A DNA stretch of 64,000 nucleotides, taken from an uncultured Nioella sp. GTDB taxonomy: Bacteria; Pseudomonadota; Alphaproteobacteria; Rhodobacterales; Rhodobacteraceae. This document shows positions 20,313 to 28,159 of this stretch, piece by piece. Numbering within the stretch: the first letter of the stretch is position 1; each line of letters begins with the position of its first letter. The DNA is taken from contig CANLZL010000001.1 in the NCBI GenBank assembly GCA_947495575.1, positions 744,001-808,000 of the forward strand, given 5' to 3'. Made by a program: the position numbers and the translations under genes. The notes beneath the pieces were generated by a model. That model did no database searches. It saw nothing but the letters and a program-made list of their open reading frames with translations, and had not been told where the DNA came from.

Positions 20313-20524
20313 GGTGCCTGTATTGCCCCTACTGCTCTTTTACCGATCCCATTGGGAATGTCCGGGTTGGCCCGGATCTATCACGGCAAGACTTTGACCA
20401 AATATAGGCACAATTTTATCGGTCGGTCACCCGGCTATGTGCATTTTTCCTCTCGCCAGTGGCATTTACCTTTGATAGAGAGCCGCCCGTGACCCATTGC
20501 GCCCGGCGCCTCAGGGTCGCTCGT

Positions 20525-20609
20525 GCGGGTGTGGCGAAATTGGTAGACGCACCAGATTTAGGTTCTGGCGCCGCAAGGCGTGGGGGTTCAAGTCCCTCCA
20601 CCCGCACCA
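20525..20609 (+). tRNA. tRNA-Leu (anticodon UAG)
   Basis: The acceptor stem GCGGGTG pairs with CACCCGC and is followed by A and an encoded CCA (607-609 within the 20 kb block). The anticodon stem CCAGA/TCTGG encloses TTTAGGT with anticodon TAG. A long variable arm (CGCCGCAAGGCGT) marks a class II tRNA, and the T loop is GTTCAAG. Together these give tRNA-Leu reading CUA/CUN codons. Confidence 0.97.
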
Positions 20610-20815
20610 CTTCAAATCTCAATCTGTTGATTTCTCATGATGAGTTGAATTGCGACTTTCGGCTCACCGTTTCCTTTATGGCGAATAGGACCATTGAAAA
20701 CACCGTCGGGCTGAATGGTACAAGCCCGGTCAGGTGGCGCGGATTTGCGTAATTCAAGGGCAATGGCTAGGCTTGGGTCATTCCAAATGACTAATTTCAG
20801 AAGTGACCTCCAATT

Positions 20816-21562
20816 ATGCCCCGCACATCTTTCAAACTCTATCTGACCGCCACGCTGGCGGGATTATCCTTTGGCATTCTTGCTGCCTGTCAGGTGACGA
20901 CCGGTTCCAGCACCGACTATATTCAACAGCAGTATCAGATGGGAGAGGAGCGTCTGGCCGCTTGTATTGCCACATCTTGTAGCAGAATGGACCTCGATGG
21001 AGCCCGGCTGCGTGATTACACGGTTCTGAACGACCTGACCCATATCACCGCCCTCATGATCAGCTATACCGATTTTGCGGACCTGACCCAGATCTCCGGG
21101 ATGTCACAGCTGCAAGAATTGCATATCGGCAGTTCTCAGGTGGATAACCTCAGCGGGCTGTCGGCATTTCCAAATTTGCGTGTGTTGCACGCGCAAGATG
21201 TGCTTGCGACGGACCTGACGCCGATTGCCGGCCTTAGCCAGCTTCGGGAATTGGCGGTTGGTGGCTATGTCGAGCAAGATCTCGGCCCTTTGGCAAATCT
21301 TTCGCGGGTTGAGCGATTGCTCATCACCAATAGCGTCGAACCGCTTGACCTGTCGCCATTAGCCAGCATGCGCGCATTGCGTGAGCTGGACCTGTCATCG
21401 ACAGAGTTTCAGTCACTTGGACCGCTGATGCAATTGCCACGCTTGCGGCAGGTTTCCTTTGCGCCCTACAGCGATCCCACTGCGGCAGAACAGGCTGAGA
21501 TTGATAGGCTGCAGGCGCGAGGCGTTGTGGTTGAATACGAGGTTCTGGTCATCGTCTGCTGA
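20816..21562 (+). CDS. Leucine-rich-repeat lipoprotein
   Basis: A 248-residue protein with a lipoprotein signal (hydrophobic stretch then ILAAC, Cys at residue 24-25, followed by Gln, which predicts outer-membrane sorting). The mature part contains about seven ~22-residue leucine-rich repeats of the internalin-like type (LQELHIGSSQVDNLSGLSAF, LRELAVGG..., VERLLITNS..., LRELDLSSTEFQSLGPL). Such solenoids bind proteins. Two cysteines (CIATSC) sit in the N-terminal cap. The ligand is unknown. The gene lies just after tRNA-Leu. Confidence 0.8.
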   Translation: MPRTSFKLYLTATLAGLSFGILAACQVTTGSSTDYIQQQYQMGEERLAACIATSCSRMDLDGARLRDYTVLNDLTHITALMISYTDFADLTQISGMSQLQELHIGSSQVDNLSGLSAFPNLRVLHAQDVLATDLTPIAGLSQLRELAVGGYVEQDLGPLANLSRVERLLITNSVEPLDLSPLASMRALRELDLSSTEFQSLGPLMQLPRLRQVSFAPYSDPTAAEQAEIDRLQARGVVVEYEVLVIVC

Positions 21563-21687
21563 TCCAGAACGCCCGACAAGCGCTCAAATGCCAAATCACC
21601 CTTGCGCGCCTGCCTTTGCAGGCATAGAAGACGCCAAATTTGCATATTGCAGGGCAGGGGCCCTGCCTTAGAGATATAGGGATTGGC

Positions 21688-23013
21688 ATGACCGTCACCG
21701 AGACGCTGAACGAAGGCCTGAAACGCGGCTACGAAATCACCATCACCGGCGCCGAGCTGGAAGCGAAGGTGAATGAGAAGCTGGAAGAAGCACGCCCCGA
21801 AATCGAGATGAAGGGCTTCCGCAAGGGTAAGGTCCCGATGGCGCTGCTGAAAAAGCAGTTCGGCCCCCGCGTGATGGGCGAAGCCATGCAGGAAACCGTT
21901 GACGGTGCCATGCAAAGCCATCTCGAGTCCACTGGCGACCGTCCGGCGATGCAGCCAGAAGTCAAAATGACCAACGAAGACTGGAAAGAAGGCGACGATG
22001 TCGTTGTGTCCATGTCTTACGAAGCTCTGCCGGAGATCCCCGACGTAGATTTCAAAGCGCTGTCGCTTGAGAAGCTGGTTGTCTCACCTTCTGATGAAGA
22101 TGTGCAGGAAGCGCTGCAAAACCTCGCGGCTTCCGCTCAGAACTTTGACGCCAAAGATGGCGCCGCCGAAGATGGCGATCAGGTTGTCATCGACTTCCTT
22201 GGCAAAGTAGACGGCGAAGCCTTTGATGGCGGATCTGCCGAAGATTACCCGCTGGTCCTTGGCTCCAACTCTTTCATCCCCGGCTTCGAAGAGCAGCTGG
22301 TTGGCGTGACCGCCGGTGAAGAGAAAAGCGTCGAAGTGTCCTTCCCCGAAGAATATGGCGCTGAGCATCTGGCAGGCAAAGCGGCTGTCTTTGAGTGCAA
22401 GATCAAAGAAGTCAAAGGCCCGGTTGCCGCTGAAGTCGATGATGAGCTGGCAAAGAAGTACGGTGCAGAAGACCTTGCCGCACTGACCGGTCAGATCGAA
22501 GAGCGTCTGAAAGGCGAATATGCGGGGGCCGCTCGCGCGGTTCTGAAGCGCAAGCTTTTGGATCAACTGGACGATGCCGTGCAATTTGAATTGCCACCAT
22601 CCCTGGTGGACGCCGAGGCCGGTCAGATCGCTCACCAGCTGTGGCACGAAGATAACCCCGAGGTCGAAGGTCATGACCACGGTGAGATCGAAACCACAGA
22701 CGAGCACAAAACTCTGGCCGAGCGCCGTGTGCGCCTTGGCCTTTTGTTGGCTGAGCTGGGTCAGAAGAACGACGTTCAGGTCTCAGACGCTGAAATGACT
22801 CAGGCGATCATGAATCAGGCGCGTCAGTACCCCGGTCAGGAACGTCAGTTCTTTGAATTCATTCAGCAAAACCAAGCAGCTCAGCAGCAGCTGCGCGCCC
22901 CGCTGTTTGAAGACAAAGTGGTTGATTACATCTTCGAGATGGCAGACGTGGCTGAGAAAGAAGTTTCCAAGGAAGATCTTCAATCCGCTGTTGAGGCGCT
23001 CGACGAAGAATAA
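21688..23013 (+). CDS. tig: Trigger factor (ribosome-associated chaperone and prolyl isomerase)
   Basis: A 441-residue chaperone that receives nascent chains at the ribosome exit. The ribosome-binding signature is [19 protein letters not shown] (GFRxGKxP). The FKBP-type PPIase domain (about 160-245) carries [19 protein letters not shown] and GFEEQLVG. The C-terminal helical domain has [20 protein letters not shown] and an EFIQQNQAA-type arm. The start is the ATG after GATTGGC, giving [17 protein letters not shown]; an upstream in-frame ATG adds unrelated residues. A strong terminator follows. Confidence 0.96.
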   Translation: MTVTETLNEGLKRGYEITITGAELEAKVNEKLEEARPEIEMKGFRKGKVPMALLKKQFGPRVMGEAMQETVDGAMQSHLESTGDRPAMQPEVKMTNEDWKEGDDVVVSMSYEALPEIPDVDFKALSLEKLVVSPSDEDVQEALQNLAASAQNFDAKDGAAEDGDQVVIDFLGKVDGEAFDGGSAEDYPLVLGSNSFIPGFEEQLVGVTAGEEKSVEVSFPEEYGAEHLAGKAAVFECKIKEVKGPVAAEVDDELAKKYGAEDLAALTGQIEERLKGEYAGAARAVLKRKLLDQLDDAVQFELPPSLVDAEAGQIAHQLWHEDNPEVEGHDHGEIETTDEHKTLAERRVRLGLLLAELGQKNDVQVSDAEMTQAIMNQARQYPGQERQFFEFIQQNQAAQQQLRAPLFEDKVVDYIFEMADVAEKEVSKEDLQSAVEALDEE

Positions 23014-23040
23014 GACCACACTGGCATTTGCCAAATAATT

Positions 23041-23075
23041 GGCCGCATCCGAAAGGGTGCGGCCTTTTTTTGTTT
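23041..23075 (+). terminator. Terminator after tig
   Basis: GGCCGCATCC and GGGTGCGGCC pair around GAAA, followed by TTTTTTTGTTTTT. A textbook intrinsic terminator 28 bases after the stop codon. Confidence 0.93.
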
Positions 23076-23220
23076 TTGACCCGCTGTCGGGTCAGGTTTT
23101 CCCCACCATGCCCGGATTTCCTCTAGGTAAACCGGCATGATCACGGTTATGCTTCTGACATAACGTAATTTTGCCGAGTTTTACGCCGAGTTATTTTGAA
23201 CCATTTGTGCCTATTGCGGC

Positions 23221-23348
23221 ACCTACCATTACCGGGGCGGGATAGTGACCGACCCGGAACGCAACAAAGCCTGACGCGCGGTGCCTTAAGCCGCGAGTTC
23301 GGGCGCAAATCAAAACGGGGCCATAAGGCCCCATGGCGAATGGTAGGT
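23221..23348 (+). promoter_or_regulatory. Structured spacer / possible 5' leader before the first array gene
   Basis: The 356-base spacer 23014-23369 has no gene. After the tig terminator it contains an exact 10-base inverted repeat, ACCTACCATT (23221-23230) with AATGGTAGGT (23339-23348). This encloses further hairpins, including GGGGCC-ATAA-GGCCCC (23318-23333) and GCGGTGCC/GCCGC pairing near 23280-23294. The right arm ends 21 bases before the ATG and only 4 before the ribosome-binding site. It could therefore control translation if it lies in the transcript. No known riboswitch recognised. Confidence 0.35.
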
Positions 23349-23369
23349 TAAAGAAGGGAGGGATTGGAC

Positions 23370-24332
23370 ATGCGGTCCATTATCTGTGCGATCCTGATCT
23401 TGGTCGGGATGGGTTCGATTGCTTCGGCCTGCCCGTCGTGGAACTATACCGGCCAAACCTACACCTTCAGTGGTCAGCAATTGTCGCAACCTCGCAATTT
23501 CTCGGTTGTGGCGGGTGGGCAAAACGCGCTTCTGTCTTGTGGGTTTCAAAATGCCGGATACGTGACCACACCGCCAGATTTTTCGTTTGGTTTGAATGGA
23601 TTGGCAGCAAGTGGCGTCACATTCTCTGTTGTGTCGGGATGCGATGCGGTCCTGTTAGTCAACACGGCCACCACTACCTGGTTTTTCGATGATGACAGCA
23701 ATGGCAACCTAGATCCGCGCCTGACCATTTCGGGGGGGCAGCACCTGAATGGGCGCGTCGATGTCTGGGTTGGCAGCTATAACGGGCAATATTGCAATGC
23801 CACTTTGACCCTGCAGGCGCAGGGCGGTGCCGCGCCTGGCTATGCCCCGGCGGCGCCAAACCAGTCCGGGCAGTCTGCCGGTGCGGGAAATAGCGGCTAT
23901 ACCAGCAGCGCTAATAACTGCCCGACTTTTGCCCTGATAGGAACGACCTACAACTTCACCGGTGCGCAGCTTTATCGACAGCAGGCCTTTGATGTAACTG
24001 CGGGCGGCGGTGCAAATATTACACGCTGCCCAAATGTGCAGCCTGTCAATGATCGGGGTCCAGGCTATTTCGCAACCGCCCCGCAATATTCCTTTAACCT
24101 GAGCGGGATGGGCCAATACCGCCTCGTTCTGGCTGTCGTCAGCCAATGTGACGCGACCATGTTGATCAATACAGGTACGGGTCAATGGTTTTACGACGAT
24201 GATGATAACGGCAATCTGGATCCGCGGATTGACCTTTCGAACCCACCCGATGGCCGTTTGGACGTCTGGGTCGGGACATATGGCGGTGGCACTTGTGGTG
24301 GCCGTCTGACAGTTGAAACCTTTTACCGGTGA
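23370..24332 (+). CDS. Exported two-domain member of the CP/DDDSNG domain array (gene 1)
   Basis: A 320-residue protein with a signal peptide cleaved before Cys21 (GSIASA|CPSW). It has two copies of the array domain, starting at Cys21 and Cys184, joined by a Gly/Ala/Ser/Pro linker. Each copy has four cysteines, an aromatic-rich first half, an Asp loop (WFFDDDSNGNLDPRL; WFYDDDDNGNLDPRI) and a final GRVDVWVGSY / GRLDVWVGTY strand. The pattern recalls the bacterial pre-peptidase C-terminal (PPC-like) beta-sandwich, but that link is my inference. The Asp loop resembles calcium loops. AAGGGAGGG precedes the ATG. Likely periplasmic or secreted; function unknown. Confidence 0.8.
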   Translation: MRSIICAILILVGMGSIASACPSWNYTGQTYTFSGQQLSQPRNFSVVAGGQNALLSCGFQNAGYVTTPPDFSFGLNGLAASGVTFSVVSGCDAVLLVNTATTTWFFDDDSNGNLDPRLTISGGQHLNGRVDVWVGSYNGQYCNATLTLQAQGGAAPGYAPAAPNQSGQSAGAGNSGYTSSANNCPTFALIGTTYNFTGAQLYRQQAFDVTAGGGANITRCPNVQPVNDRGPGYFATAPQYSFNLSGMGQYRLVLAVVSQCDATMLINTGTGQWFYDDDDNGNLDPRIDLSNPPDGRLDVWVGTYGGGTCGGRLTVETFYR

Positions 24333-24527
24333 GGCGCATGTTATGATCCAATCAAATAATGCCCCCACAAAAAGATGTTCAGGCCACCCGGAAACGGACT
24401 GCGGCTTGCACAGAATGGCCCGCGCATCAGCCGTCGGGCCAGGCCGGACGCGAATGATCGTGGGCGACCGGCCGTCCGGGACACAAGAACCCCATGATCC
24501 ATCCCTAATCTCTTGGAGGAGCTACTC

Positions 24528-25970
24528 GTGAGATATTTAGCAACAGCCACCGTTGGCCTCTTGGCCATGTCGGGCGCAGCTTTCGCCTGCCCGACATATT
24601 CGCAGCAAGGTGCCAGCTACACTTACAGCGGCGATCAGCTTTACAGCCCACAAAGCTTTGGCGTGGTCGCAGGCGGTCAGAACAACATTCGCAACTGTGG
24701 TATTCCGGGTGTAAACCGCACCGGCTGGGTCACCTCTGCGCCTGATTTCACGTTCTATCTGTCTGGCATGGATCAGTATTACCTGGTCGCGGATGTCGAC
24801 GCGGAATGTGACTCGGTTCTTCTGGTCAACACGGCCAACGCCACATGGCTTTTCGACGATGACAGCAACGGCAACCTTGATCCCCGACTGGAGATCCAGG
24901 GCGCGCAGAACCTCAACGGTCGCGTGGATGTCTGGGTTGGCACCTATGGCAACCAATACTGCAACGCTACGCTGAACATGGAGACATGGTTCGCGCAAGC
25001 GCCGGCACCACAGCCACAACCACAGCCGGTTCCACAACCGCAGCCTCAGCCGCAACCACAGCCGGTTCCGACGCCAACACCTGTTGCCTGCCCCACCTGG
25101 CAGTATCAGGGTCAGATCTTCAACTTCACCGGCAACGACCTTTACAGCCCACGCGCCTTTGGTGCTCAGGCTCAGGGTGGTGCGCGCCTCCGCGATTGCG
25201 GGCTGGACTTCCCCGGCTATGCGTCAACCGCACCTCAGTATTCGTTCAACCTGAGCGGTATGGACCAGTACTATCTGGTGTTGGACGTGGACAGCCAGTG
25301 CGACAGCTCGCTTCTGGTGAACACTGCCAATGGCAGCTGGCTCTTTGACGATGACAGCCGTGGCAACCTTGATCCCCGTCTGGAGATCCAGGGCGCGCAG
25401 AACCTCAACGGTCGCGTCGATGTCTGGGTTGGCACATACGGCAACACAACCTGTGCAGGCACTCTGAATGCAGAAACCTTCTATGCGCAGGCACCTGCAC
25501 CTCAGCCACAGCCCCAACCGGTTCCGCAACCTCAGCCTCAGCCCCAACCTCAGCCAGCAGGTCAATGTCCGACTTACCAACTGTATGGTCAGCAGGTGAA
25601 TGTTACCGGTCAGATCCTGTACTCGCCCCAGAGCTACCAGGTTCAGGCAGGCGGCAACATGAACATCTCGTCCTGTAACGTTGGTGGTCGTGGCTATGCC
25701 AATGCAGCGCCGCATTACAGCTTCAACCTGTCGGGAATGGATGGTTATGGCCGTCTTGAGATCGAAGTATCGGCCAGCTGTGACACGACATTGTTGGTCA
25801 ATACGCCGACCGCACAGTGGATGTTTGACGATGACAGCAACGGCAACTTGCAGCCTCTGCTGAACGTTCCGTCAGGTGGTCAGCTGAATGGTCGTCTGGA
25901 TGTTTGGGTAGGCACCTATAATGGCTCGTCCTGCCCGGCCACACTGGAGCTGGAGACCTGGTATAACTAA
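24528..25970 (+). CDS. Exported three-domain member of the array (gene 2)
   Basis: A 480-residue protein from a GTG start that follows GGAGGA by 7 bases. The signal peptide is cleaved before Cys21. Three copies of the array domain begin at Cys21, Cys188 and Cys347, separated by two extended Pro-Gln linkers (PQPQPQPVPQPQPQ type). Domains 1 and 2 are nearly identical in DNA across the Asp loop and last strands (24843-24955 versus 25344-25446), showing recent internal duplication. Each domain has four cysteines and DDDSNGNL or DDDSRGNL. The beads-on-a-string layout suggests a multivalent binding or scaffold protein outside the cytoplasm. Function unknown. Confidence 0.82.
   Translation: MRYLATATVGLLAMSGAAFACPTYSQQGASYTYSGDQLYSPQSFGVVAGGQNNIRNCGIPGVNRTGWVTSAPDFTFYLSGMDQYYLVADVDAECDSVLLVNTANATWLFDDDSNGNLDPRLEIQGAQNLNGRVDVWVGTYGNQYCNATLNMETWFAQAPAPQPQPQPVPQPQPQPQPQPVPTPTPVACPTWQYQGQIFNFTGNDLYSPRAFGAQAQGGARLRDCGLDFPGYASTAPQYSFNLSGMDQYYLVLDVDSQCDSSLLVNTANGSWLFDDDSRGNLDPRLEIQGAQNLNGRVDVWVGTYGNTTCAGTLNAETFYAQAPAPQPQPQPVPQPQPQPQPQPAGQCPTYQLYGQQVNVTGQILYSPQSYQVQAGGNMNISSCNVGGRGYANAAPHYSFNLSGMDGYGRLEIEVSASCDTTLLVNTPTAQWMFDDDSNGNLQPLLNVPSGGQLNGRLDVWVGTYNGSSCPATLELETWYN
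24843..25446 (+). repeat. Near-identical direct repeats inside the three-domain gene
   Basis: About 103 bases at 24843-24955 recur at 25344-25446 with few changes (coding for the Asp loop through VWVGTYGN). The flanking halves of the domains are more diverged, so the conserved block may reflect gene conversion or recent duplication. PQ-linker DNA (24997-25075 and 25480-25560) is a second repetitive element. Confidence 0.75.
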
Positions 25971-25995
25971 GCCAGACTTCCGCTAAAAACTCTGG

Positions 25996-26031
25996 AAAGG
26001 CCGCACCTTTGATAAGGGCGGCCTTTCTTTG
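25996..26031 (+). terminator. Terminator after the three-domain gene
   Basis: AAAGGCCGC pairs with GCGGCCTTT, followed by CTTTGTTT. It separates gene 2 from gene 3 of the array. Confidence 0.85.
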
Positions 26032-26087
26032 TTTCCGCTACGCGCCTGAAACCAAGATGCGGATAGGCGCCCGAAAGGAGGACCGAC

Positions 26088-26561
26088 ATGACACGCGTTC
26101 TTACAGCAATAGCACTGGTTTTTGCGACGGCGTTGCCAGCCTTGGCTTGTCCCAATTATTCTTACCCGGCCACCAACACCCATACCTACAGGGCAGATCA
26201 GCTGACGCATGGTCGGGAATTTGACCACGTGGCAGGGGGCCATGCAAATCTTGCCAATTGTGGCCATGCCATTGGCGGTACAGTTGCCGGGTATGTTTCA
26301 ACCGAGCCCAATTACCGCTTCACGCTGTTAGGTGCAGATCATTACAGCGTCTATTTCGAAGCCCACGCCAGATGCGATACGATCTTGTTGATCAATGCCC
26401 CGAACGGGACGTGGTATTACGATGATGATTCCGCAGGCGGACATGACCCCCGGATCCGACTGAGGGGTAGCGCAAATGTCAACGGCGCCATCGACGTTTG
26501 GATAGGGTCCTACGGAACAGATGTCTGTCCGGCAGAGCTTGAGCTTTACACCCGGCGATAA
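26088..26561 (+). CDS. Exported single-domain member of the array, divergent (gene 3)
   Basis: A 157-residue protein with a signal peptide (MTRVLTAIALVFATALPALA) cleaved before Cys21, then one array domain. It is the most divergent copy: His-rich in its first half (THTYRADQLTHGREFDHVAGGHANLANCGH), with core FDHVAGGHANLANCG. The Asp loop reads WYYDDDSAGGHDPRI and the last strand reads GAIDVWIGSYG. The four cysteines are kept. The extra histidines could bind metal, an inference only. A good AAAGGAGG ribosome-binding site precedes the ATG. Confidence 0.78.
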   Translation: MTRVLTAIALVFATALPALACPNYSYPATNTHTYRADQLTHGREFDHVAGGHANLANCGHAIGGTVAGYVSTEPNYRFTLLGADHYSVYFEAHARCDTILLINAPNGTWYYDDDSAGGHDPRIRLRGSANVNGAIDVWIGSYGTDVCPAELELYTRR

Positions 26562-26920
26562 GCAATTTGGGAAGCGCAGCCCAGTTCTGTTGGTGCGCGT
26601 CCTTTGTGCCCCTGTTGCGGTCAGCATGGTAAAACAATTGATCTTCATGTCGGCCAGTCCAGCCCGGGAATTGGCGATAAGCAGGGATTGTTCGGCAGTA
26701 CATGAATTCCCCCAAGGACGAGCTACCCCTTGCGTTTCGACGCATGGGGAAGTCAAATTTTAGGCTAAAGGATTGAAATATAATAATAAAATATGACATT
26801 GAAAAAATGTTATCGAATATCAAAATTAGGTGTAGACATGACACTAAGTATGTTTTAAAACTGTTCTTGTAAGTTAAACACAACGTCACAAACCAAATTT
26901 AGAACTCTGGAGAATTAAAA
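26562..26920. other. Gene-free AT-rich spacer between array genes 3 and 4
   Basis: No gene is supported in these 359 bases. The right half (about 26760-26920) is strikingly AT-rich compared with the surroundings and contains the palindromic element at 26829-26845. The left half reads open on the minus strand, but that frame continues antisense through gene 3 and looks like a shadow. Confidence 0.6.
26829..26845. promoter_or_regulatory. Palindromic promoter element, copy 2 (before array gene 4)
   Basis: GGTGT-AGACATG-ACACT, 75 bp before the ATG of array gene 4. It matches the element before array gene 5 at 18 of 22 positions counted from GTGTAGACA to the following TAT. TAGACA inside it could serve as a -35 box with TAAAAC 17 bp later. 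A shared operator or activator site is plausible. Confidence 0.5.
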
Positions 26921-27388
26921 ATGCGTACTCTTATTGCTTCCGCCATCGCCCTGACCGCTCTTGCTGGCGCAGCTGCGGCCTGTCCGACTTATTCGCAGCA
27001 GGGCGCGACCTACACGGTCACCGGCCAGGACCTGTATTCGCCTAATTCGTATAACGTCACCGCAGGTGGCGGGAATAACCTGCGCAACTGTGGTTTCAAC
27101 CACACCGGTTATGTGATCTCGCGCCCAGATTTCACGTTCTACACGCAGGGCATGGGCCAGTATAACCGCCTTGAGATCGAAGTTTCCCGCGCCGATTGTG
27201 ACACCGTATTGCTGGTGAACTCGGCCAATGGCTCCTGGTTCTTCGACGATGACTCCAACGGCAACCTGCAGCCTGCCATCGACCTTTATGGTCAGTCCAA
27301 CATTGCCGGTCGTGTTGACGTCTGGGTTGGCACTTATGGCACCTCCTATTGTGGTGCAGTTCTGGAAATGGAAACCTGGTACAACTAA
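26921..27388 (+). CDS. Exported single-domain member of the array (gene 4)
   Basis: A 155-residue protein: signal peptide (MRTLIASAIALTALAGAAAA) cleaved before Cys21, then one array domain filling the rest. Features: CPTYSQQGATYTVTGQDLYS start, NNLRNCGF, RADCDTVLLVNSANGSW, Asp loop WFFDDDSNGNLQPAI, then GRVDVWVGTYG and a final EMETWYN. The four cysteines are conserved. It is closest to gene 5, with which it shares the promoter element. CTGGAG precedes the ATG. Function unknown. Confidence 0.82.
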   Translation: MRTLIASAIALTALAGAAAACPTYSQQGATYTVTGQDLYSPNSYNVTAGGGNNLRNCGFNHTGYVISRPDFTFYTQGMGQYNRLEIEVSRADCDTVLLVNSANGSWFFDDDSNGNLQPAIDLYGQSNIAGRVDVWVGTYGTSYCGAVLEMETWYN

Positions 27389-27411
27389 ACCAAATCCAAA
27401 TTTTCAAGTGG

Positions 27412-27444
27412 AAGGGTCGCGCATTTTCGCGACCCTTTTCTTTT
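27412..27444 (+). terminator. Terminator after array gene 4
   Basis: AAGGGTCGCG and CGCGACCCTT form a perfect 10-bp stem around CATTTT, followed by TTCTTTT. It makes gene 4 a transcription unit separate from gene 5. Confidence 0.92.
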
Positions 27445-27494
27445 GTCGTGCAACCCTAGGTAATTGAAAAGAAAAAGCTTCCATCGATGAAAAA

Positions 27495-27511
27495 AGTGTA
27501 GACAGCACACT
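27495..27511. promoter_or_regulatory. Palindromic promoter element, copy 3 (before array gene 5)
   Basis: AGTGT-AGACAGC-ACACT, a perfect 5-bp inverted repeat with a 7-bp centre, 44 bp before the ATG of array gene 5. TAGACA as -35 and TATACG 17 bp downstream make a reasonable promoter overlapping the element. Confidence 0.5.
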
Positions 27512-27555
27512 TACTATCTCGTATACGAGGGTTGTACAATAAAACGGAGAAGATG

Positions 27556-28023
27556 ATGCGTACTATTCTTACAGCCACAGCGATCCTTGTTTCCCTGTCC
27601 GGCGCTGCCATGGCGTGCCCGACAATTACCGAGGGTCGGGCTTCTTATTCGGTCACCGGTGAGGACCTGTATTCCCCCAACACGTATTCGGTGGTTGCGG
27701 GTGGTAACCATGACCTGCAATCCTGTGGCTTCAACCATACAGGCAACGTCATCGCTCAGCCTGATTTTTCATTCTACACCAGCGGCATGGGTGAATATGG
27801 CCGTCTTGAGATTGAAGTCACATCGCAATCTTGCGACACCATTTTGCTGGTCAACGCGGCGGACGCGTCCTGGTGGTATGACGATGATTCCAACGGTGAA
27901 CTTCGTCCTGCGATTGACCTCTATGGTCAGGGCTTAATTTCAGGCCGCATCGACGTTTGGGTCGGCACTTACGGATCCACCACTTGCAACGCCAATGTGG
28001 AACTTGAAACCTGGTACAACTAA
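27556..28023 (+). CDS. Exported single-domain member of the array (gene 5)
   Basis: A 155-residue protein of the same plan as gene 4: signal peptide (MRTILTATAILVSLSGAAMA) cleaved before Cys21, then one array domain with DLQSCGF, SQSCDTILLVN, Asp loop WWYDDDSNGELRPAI, GRIDVWVGTYG and final ELETWYN. Two adjacent ATGs exist (27553 and 27556). The second has better spacing from GGAG and puts the mature cysteine at residue 21, as in all five sister proteins. Function unknown. Confidence 0.82.
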   Translation: MRTILTATAILVSLSGAAMACPTITEGRASYSVTGEDLYSPNTYSVVAGGNHDLQSCGFNHTGNVIAQPDFSFYTSGMGEYGRLEIEVTSQSCDTILLVNAADASWWYDDDSNGELRPAIDLYGQGLISGRIDVWVGTYGSTTCNANVELETWYN

Positions 28024-28159
28024 CTCTGAAAATCTGAATTCCCAGATTGAGGGAGCCAGATTGGCTGGCTCTCTCACCCCAACTCCGTCGAAATCGGACG
28101 GGCATTCCCAAATCGCCATTTATTGCTAAACTCAGCTCCATACTCAGGGAGATACCATT

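Noticed and set aside
20459-20752. Short ORF containing AGVAKLVDAPDLGSG
   Set aside because: This peptide is the well-known spurious translation of a tRNA-Leu gene, which is present here.
26479-26889. Minus-strand frame of 136 codons in the AT-rich spacer
   Set aside because: It runs antisense through array gene 3, has no ribosome-binding site and no family resemblance.
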